A stretch of DNA of 27,300 nt from an uncultured Lachnospiraceae bacterium. GTDB taxonomy: Bacteria > Bacillota > Clostridia > Lachnospirales > Lachnospiraceae. Both the position numbers and the translations under genes were made by a program. Below the pieces are notes generated by a model. The model did no database searches, was not told the DNA's origin, and saw only the letters and a program-made list of their open reading frames with translations. The stretch covers positions 1 through 27,300 of the forward strand of contig CAMOQY010000002.1 of NCBI GenBank assembly GCA_946623295.1, written 5' to 3'. Positions within the stretch are counted from its first letter, which is position 1. Each line of letters begins with the position of its first letter. This document shows positions 22,491 through 27,300 of the stretch, piece after piece.

Positions 22491-24094
22491 ACAGTCCGGT
22501 CAAAACAGACGTACTTATAATAGGCGGAGGCGCAACGGGACACGTGGCGGCCTGGGAGATTGCCCGCACGGGAGCTGAGGTTGCCATGCTCTGCACCGGA
22601 GCCGGCGCATCGCCCGGTATAGCCGGGTTCAACGTGCCCTGCGCGGATCCCGCGGACAGCGTGGAGCTGTTTATAGAGGATACGAAAGCGTCCGGTCACG
22701 GACAGGGCGGGGAGGAGCTTACCCGCGCGCTCTGCGAAGGCGCGGCAAAGCTCCCGGATTATCTGGAAAAGCTCGGCTTCACCTTTGACCGCGATCCCGA
22801 TGGCAGGCTTTTTGCGCGTAAATCCCTGGGATCGTCCTGCGGCAGGGTCGTAGGCAGCGGAAACTCCAGCGGAGCGCTGGTCCTGAAGCTCCTTAAGGAA
22901 AAGCTTGCGGGCCTCGATAACTTCCGCGTGCTTTCGCCCGTCAGGGCGATCAGGCTCATCACGGACGGCGGTAAGGTCTGCGGCGCGTATGTTTACAGTG
23001 AAAAGGATAAGAGCTTTTTCAATATATACGCGAAGGCCGTTCTGCTCTGCACCGGCGGGTTTGCGGGGATCTTTCCTTTTACCAGCAATTCAAAGGACAT
23101 TTCGGGCGACGGCATAGCCATGGCCGCGCTGGCGGGCTGCGGACTCATCGATATGGAGTTTGTGCAGTTTGAGCCCTCATCCGCGGTATGGCCTCCCGAG
23201 ATCCGCGGCAAAGGAGTCATCACTACGCTCTTTTATGAGGGCGCCGTGATGAGAAACGGCCTGGGCGAGAGGTTTATGTTCAACTACGATCCCAGGGGCG
23301 AGTGCGTGAACAAGGACGTTCTCAGCCATGCCATAGAACGCGAGATCAGGGCCGGCCGAGGCACGGAGCACGGCGGAGTCTGGTTTGACGCGAGCGGAGT
23401 GGACACGCAGAGACTTCATGACGCTTATGAGCCTTTTGTTCAGCGCTACGCCAAGGTCGGCATCGATTTTACAAGCGAGCCTGTGGAGCTGGCCAACGCC
23501 GCGCATACCACCATCGGAGGCGTGTGCATCGACAGCCGCTGCAGGAGCGGGCTGACCGGGCTTTACGTCGCGGGCGAGGCAGCCGGACATATCCACGGCT
23601 CGAACCGGATAGGCGGTTCGGCGGGCAGCGAGACTCTGGTCTTCGGACAGATCGCGGCAAAGTCGATACTTGACGATCTGGACCGCCTGAGCCTGAACGA
23701 GCCGGAACCCGCAAGGCTCCTCATCGGCGCGGCAGCCATGGATGAAAGCAGGCTCGCAAAGATACGCGAAAGCGAAAAGAGTCTCATAGGCGAGTGCGCC
23801 GGAGTGTTCAGAGACGGTGAAACTCTGAAAAAAGGCATCTCGGCTATGGAAGCTCTGTATGACGAGCTTTGCGCCGCAGCTTCCTTTGGCGATCCGGAAA
23901 AGGACTGCCTGCTTCTCCGCACACAGAATGATACCGCGGTCGCCCTGGCGCTTTTTAACGCAGCCCTGGCAAGATGCGATTCCTGCGGTTCGCATCAGAG
24001 AACGGATTATCCCGATCCTCCGGCAGAGAGTTACCACACGCTGGTCAGGTCGGATAATAATAGATTTACAGCAACAAAAGAAGCAAATAATTGA
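22487..24094 (+). CDS. FAD-dependent oxidoreductase of the fumarate reductase/L-aspartate oxidase flavoprotein family
   Basis: A 535-residue soluble flavoprotein. The FAD-binding GGGATG (13-18) follows beta-strand VLII; the family motifs HTTIGGVCIDS (340-350), GLYVAGEAAGHIHGSNRIGG (358-377) and SETLVFG (381-387) are clear. In relatives H340 and R374 help bind a dicarboxylate. The segment carrying the catalytic proton-donor arginine (RD in the pattern RDxxSxAI) reads NKDVLSHAI (275-283), with K276 in that place. There is no signal peptide, heme-binding motif or FMN domain, so the electron acceptor is unknown. Its C-terminal 120 residues resemble the helical cap of the family. It overlaps the SDR stop by four bases and ends 21 nt before the IlvD/Edd-like gene, suggesting a role in the same pathway. 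Confidence 0.82.
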   Translation: MNSPVKTDVLIIGGGATGHVAAWEIARTGAEVAMLCTGAGASPGIAGFNVPCADPADSVELFIEDTKASGHGQGGEELTRALCEGAAKLPDYLEKLGFTFDRDPDGRLFARKSLGSSCGRVVGSGNSSGALVLKLLKEKLAGLDNFRVLSPVRAIRLITDGGKVCGAYVYSEKDKSFFNIYAKAVLLCTGGFAGIFPFTSNSKDISGDGIAMAALAGCGLIDMEFVQFEPSSAVWPPEIRGKGVITTLFYEGAVMRNGLGERFMFNYDPRGECVNKDVLSHAIEREIRAGRGTEHGGVWFDASGVDTQRLHDAYEPFVQRYAKVGIDFTSEPVELANAAHTTIGGVCIDSRCRSGLTGLYVAGEAAGHIHGSNRIGGSAGSETLVFGQIAAKSILDDLDRLSLNEPEPARLLIGAAAMDESRLAKIRESEKSLIGECAGVFRDGETLKKGISAMEALYDELCAAASFGDPEKDCLLLRTQNDTAVALALFNAALARCDSCGSHQRTDYPDPPAESYHTLVRSDNNRFTATKEANN

Positions 24095-24115
24095 ACCGGA
24101 AAGGGGATTAAAGTG

Positions 24116-25789
24116 ATGAAAAAGACGTATGAGGACATGAGGTCGTGCTGGGAGTTTTCCGAAGCATCGGAGTGCAGAAGAGGACTTATGTGCGGAATGG
24201 GCTACACCAATGAGGAGCAGAGACGCCCGCTCATCGGTATCGTCAATTCCTGGAATGAATACAATCCCGGACACGTTCATCTGGATAAGCTGGCTGAGCG
24301 CGTAAAGCAGGGTGTCCGCGAAGCGGGCGGACTTCCGCTCGAGGTGGAGACCACCGGTATCTGCGACGGAATGGTCCTCAAGGATCCCAGATATATCGAG
24401 GTTCCCAGCCGCAACTGCATCGCCGATCAGGTCGAGCTTACGGTAGACGGCAATTTCTTTGACGGAATGGTCATGCTCTGTACCTGCGACTCCGTAGTTC
24501 CCGGACATCTGATGGGCGCTGCCCGTCTTGATATCCCCACCATCCTCGTAACCGGAGGCTACATGCCTCTCGGAATGTGCCGCGGCGAGGAGCGTCTGCA
24601 TATCCGCGCCCAGGACAAGGTCGGAGCGATGGCGGAGGGCACGATCGACAAGGACCTTTACAATGATCTGATCGAGCACAGCTGGGGCACCTGCGGCGCC
24701 TGCACATCAATGGTAACTGCCAACTCCATGTGCATGATGGCCGAGGCTATGGGCATGACCCTGCCGAACAACTCCACCATGCAGGCCGACGGCTCCGAGA
24801 TATACAACCTCGCGTACCGCGCGGGCAAGCACATCATGGACCTCGTGTTCAACGGCATTACAGCCCGCCAGATCATGACGAGAGAGGCTATAAAGAACGC
24901 GATCAAGGTCGATATGGCAGTCGCCGCATCGTCAAACCTTATCCTTCATCTTCCTGCTATCGCAAATGAAGCCGGCTATGACGATATCCAGTGGTGGAAG
25001 GAGTTTGATAAGGCTTCAAATGAGATACCGCTGCTCTCGCATCTGGCTCCCGGCGGAGAGTACAGCCTGAAGGATCTGGATCTGGCAGGCGGTCTGCAGG
25101 CAGTTATGGCAAAGATGCGCAGCAAGCTGGACAACAATTGCCTTACCGTAAACGGCAGGACCATGGGCGAAAATCTGGACCGCGCGGTGTGCTGGAACGA
25201 CGAGGTCATCCACGGCCTTGATAATCCCGTTTCCACTCAGCCCGGTATCGGAGTCCTCTACGGCAACCTCTGCCCCGAAGGCAGTATCATCAAGATCGCC
25301 GCAGTTCCTCAGAAGCTTATGAAGTTCCGCGGTCCGGCCAAGTGCTTTGATACTCTGGATGACGCTCTGGACGCACTCAGGTCCGGACGCATTGTAGAGG
25401 GAGACGCCTGCGTGGTCAGATTCCTCGGCCTCAAGGCACGTTTCGGCACCACCGCTTTCACCTTCCAGGAAGAGCTCAAGGGTTATAAGGGTCTGTTCGA
25501 GTCCTGCGCCGTCATCACGGACGGACGTTTCTCGGGCGGTACTTCCGGCCTGTCCGTTGGCTACGTTTCGCCCGAGGCTGCTTTCGGCCCTCTGGGACTT
25601 GTGCAGGACGGCGATATGATCGATATCGATGTAGTCGGCCGCAGCATCAATATGGAAGTCTCCGACGAGGAGCTTGAAGAGAGAAAGAAGAATTTCCACT
25701 GGGAGTTCAAGGCAGACGATTATCCCAGATTCCTGCGTCTCTTTGTAAAGAACGTAGGCCCCATGAGCAAGGGCGGTATCTGGGAATAA
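24116..25789 (+). CDS. IlvD/Edd-family dehydratase homolog with a variant metal site
   Basis: A 557-residue protein aligning over its whole length with dihydroxy-acid and sugar-acid dehydratases, which remove water from 2,3-diols using an Fe-S cluster and Mg. Seen here: NPGHVHLDKL (50-59, as in E. coli-type IlvD), GICDG (82-86), Fe-S cysteines C124 and C193/C196 (GTCGACTSMVTANSM), VLYGNLCPEG, and the serine-base motif ITDGRFSGGTSGLSVG. Three deviations are visible. The signature C-D-K-x-x-P-G is CDSVVPG (K replaced by S126), the SRE of E. coli IlvD is SRN (N100), and the GPKGGPGM substrate loop is LKARFGTTAF. The lysine is carbamylated and binds Mg in known members. The start could also be GTG 24113; AAGGGG at 24101-24106 suits either. 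Confidence 0.85.
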   Translation: MKKTYEDMRSCWEFSEASECRRGLMCGMGYTNEEQRRPLIGIVNSWNEYNPGHVHLDKLAERVKQGVREAGGLPLEVETTGICDGMVLKDPRYIEVPSRNCIADQVELTVDGNFFDGMVMLCTCDSVVPGHLMGAARLDIPTILVTGGYMPLGMCRGEERLHIRAQDKVGAMAEGTIDKDLYNDLIEHSWGTCGACTSMVTANSMCMMAEAMGMTLPNNSTMQADGSEIYNLAYRAGKHIMDLVFNGITARQIMTREAIKNAIKVDMAVAASSNLILHLPAIANEAGYDDIQWWKEFDKASNEIPLLSHLAPGGEYSLKDLDLAGGLQAVMAKMRSKLDNNCLTVNGRTMGENLDRAVCWNDEVIHGLDNPVSTQPGIGVLYGNLCPEGSIIKIAAVPQKLMKFRGPAKCFDTLDDALDALRSGRIVEGDACVVRFLGLKARFGTTAFTFQEELKGYKGLFESCAVITDGRFSGGTSGLSVGYVSPEAAFGPLGLVQDGDMIDIDVVGRSINMEVSDEELEERKKNFHWEFKADDYPRFLRLFVKNVGPMSKGGIWE

Positions 25790-25804
25790 AAGAGGTAACC
25801 GATA

Positions 25805-27300
25805 ATGAAAAAAGTCATAGTTAAGAAAAAGCGTTACGTAGATTCCGTCAGCCTGATGTCCGTGTCGGGCCGCGTAAGCGAGCTGCCCGGCGTATCGGGT
25901 GTCGACGCGGTAATGGCGACTGTGATCAACCAGAGAACGCTGCGCGAGTCGGGATACACATTGCCTGCGGACGTCACGGTGGACGATCTTGTGATCGCCA
26001 TCACCGCCGAGGATGAGGCAAAGTGCGACGAGGCAATTCAGGCCGCCATGGATCTGATAGACCACAAAAATTCCGGCGGCCTGCAGGAATTTTCGAGTCT
26101 TGACGACGCGGAGCTGAAGGCCGAGACCTATGACCTGTGCCAGATCTCGCTTCCCGGCGAATATGCCTATGCCGAGGCCAGGAAAGCGCTGGACAAGGGA
26201 CTTGATCTCTTTATTTTCAGCGATAACGTATCTCTGGAGGAGGAAAGGACTCTGAAAGAGTACGGACGCACGAAGGGACGCCTGGTCATGGGGCCTGACG
26301 CGGGAGTCGGTCTGGTGGGTGGCATTGCGCTGGCGGCAGGCTCCCAGAACAGCTTCGGACCGGTCGGCATAGTAGGAGCCTCCGGCTCCGGCGCGCAGGA
26401 GGTCGCCTGCATCATAGAGCACCGGGGCTTCGGCGTGAGCCAGATCATAGGTACCGGCGGCAGAGATCTCTATCCCGAGATAGGCGGCATCACCATGTTT
26501 GAGGGCATAGACCGTCTGGAAAAAGATCCGGAGACAAAGGTCATCGTGCTCGTCTCAAAGCTTGCGGATCTGGGCGTAATGGACAAGGTCCTGACAAGAG
26601 CCGATGAGTGCAGCAAACCCGTCATCGTCATCTTCCTCGGCAGCGATCAGAAGCTTTTTGAAGGACACAAGGTCACGCCTGCTTTCTCGCTGGAGGAAGC
26701 AGCCCTTAAGGCCGTGGAGTGCCTGACCGGAGAGCCCCAGAAGCCTCAGTTCACGGATGAAGAGATCGCGCGCATGGCCCACGAAGCCGTATCCAAGCTC
26801 CCCGCGGAGAGAAAGTATTTCCGCGGACTCTACTGCGGCGGCACCTTCACCGAAGAAGGCCTGCTCTACTTTGCAAAGCACAATGCCGGTATAGAGCTCC
26901 ATTCAAATCTGAATACAAAATACAGCACCAAGCTCCTTGACAGCCATGTCAGCGTCGGTCATACGATCCTGGATATGGGCGCCGAGGACTTTACCGCCGA
27001 GGCTCCGCATCCGGTATTCAATCCCGAGCTGCGTCTTAAGAGGCTCCGTCAGGAGCTTACGGATCCGGAGGTCGCGGTCGTGCTGCTGGACTTTATCACC
27101 GGCCCCGGCGTAGCGAGAGACCCCATCACGGCGCATGCGAATGAATGCAAAAAGCTCCGCGATATGGGGGTCCCGGTAGTATTCATCGCAAATATATGCG
27201 GCTCATATAACGATCCCCAGAATATCCGCGAAAAGATCGGGCTTCTGAAGGACGCCGGCATCATCGTGACCGGAAGCAACTTTGAAAGTGCAAAAATAGC
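25805..27300 (+). CDS. fdrA: FdrA-like protein, succinyl-CoA-synthetase-alpha fold (partial, runs off the window)
   Basis: The first 498 codons of an open frame with no stop before the window ends; E. coli FdrA is about 555 residues, so little is missing. After a short N-terminal domain, residues from about 160 onward match FdrA: RLVMGPDAGVG, PVGIVGASGSGAQEVACII, IIGTGGRDLYPEIGGITM, then a second Rossmann-like half (LHSNLNTKYS, DMGAEDFTAEAPHPVFNP, LLDFITGPGVARDPI). E. coli FdrA acts with two partner proteins as oxamate carbamoyltransferase in allantoin breakdown. The position usually read as GPDCGT is GPDAGV here (C to A, from memory of the family). The ATG follows AGAGG and lies 15 nt after the dehydratase-like gene. 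Placement in a sugar operon is unexpected and points to a different substrate. Confidence 0.8.
   Translation, partial: MKKVIVKKKRYVDSVSLMSVSGRVSELPGVSGVDAVMATVINQRTLRESGYTLPADVTVDDLVIAITAEDEAKCDEAIQAAMDLIDHKNSGGLQEFSSLDDAELKAETYDLCQISLPGEYAYAEARKALDKGLDLFIFSDNVSLEEERTLKEYGRTKGRLVMGPDAGVGLVGGIALAAGSQNSFGPVGIVGASGSGAQEVACIIEHRGFGVSQIIGTGGRDLYPEIGGITMFEGIDRLEKDPETKVIVLVSKLADLGVMDKVLTRADECSKPVIVIFLGSDQKLFEGHKVTPAFSLEEAALKAVECLTGEPQKPQFTDEEIARMAHEAVSKLPAERKYFRGLYCGGTFTEEGLLYFAKHNAGIELHSNLNTKYSTKLLDSHVSVGHTILDMGAEDFTAEAPHPVFNPELRLKRLRQELTDPEVAVVLLDFITGPGVARDPITAHANECKKLRDMGVPVVFIANICGSYNDPQNIREKIGLLKDAGIIVTGSNFESAKI

Noticed and set aside
23177..24679. Reverse-strand open frame of 500 codons
   Set aside because: It spans two well-supported forward genes and has low-complexity, family-less composition.
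25016..26422. Reverse-strand open frame of 468 codons
   Set aside because: It covers the end of the IlvD/Edd gene and the start of FdrA antisense, and has no protein-like features.

Overview
The window reads as chromosomal DNA of a Gram-positive, anaerobic-type bacterium, most likely a Clostridia member of the gut or rumen kind (Lachnospiraceae or Oscillospirales would fit; this is inference). The evidence is strong AGGAGG-type ribosome binding sites, lipobox lipoproteins, an RsbW/STAS partner-switch pair, a sugar ABC importer with no ATPase gene, and a very large secreted protein with InlB/Flg_new-type repeats and a C-terminal membrane anchor. Base composition is moderately GC-rich and even, and I see no mobile elements, CRISPR arrays, tRNAs or rRNAs. 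The longest gene-free gap is about 205 bp.

Layout. (1) 1-1816: the tail of an upstream gene with its terminator, then a promoter driving an RsbW-like anti-sigma kinase and an unusual fusion of a STAS domain to an aminoglycoside/choline-kinase-like phosphotransferase domain. (2) 1844-2749: a bidirectional terminator and a reverse-strand LacX-like aldose-1-epimerase homolog. (3) 2955-10031: a divergent giant surface protein of 2358 aa. I read it as at least 14 degenerate copies of one roughly 120-residue module interleaved with five InlB-type B-repeats. (4) 10074-11186: a reverse-strand regulator with a LacI-type sugar-sensor domain but a C-terminal LuxR-like helix-turn-helix. (5) 11277-20691: a tightly spaced forward operon encoding a cytoplasmic six-hairpin glycosidase-like protein, a sugar-binding lipoprotein, two CUT1 permeases and two paralogous GH43-like lipoproteins. 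(6) 20782 to the window end: a metallo-beta-lactamase-fold hydrolase, an SDR dehydrogenase, a fumarate-reductase-like flavoprotein, an IlvD/Edd-family protein and an FdrA-like protein cut by the window edge.

How the parts may work together. Surface GH43 lipoproteins would release (arabino)sugars or oligosaccharides, the SBP and permeases would import them using a shared ATPase encoded elsewhere, and the cytoplasmic glycosidase-like enzyme would process them. The regulator, facing the operon across a 90-bp gap with a CCGGCCGG palindrome, is the obvious control candidate. The second half resembles an oxidative, non-phosphorylative sugar-acid route (dehydrogenase, lactonase-like hydrolase, dehydratase). 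However, two of its enzymes have altered signature residues: the IlvD/Edd protein has CDS in place of CDK, and the flavoprotein has NKD in place of the catalytic RD motif. The route is followed by FdrA, a family known from oxamate carbamoyltransferase rather than sugar catabolism. That combination, together with the hidden repeat structure of the giant protein, is the most promising undescribed biology here.
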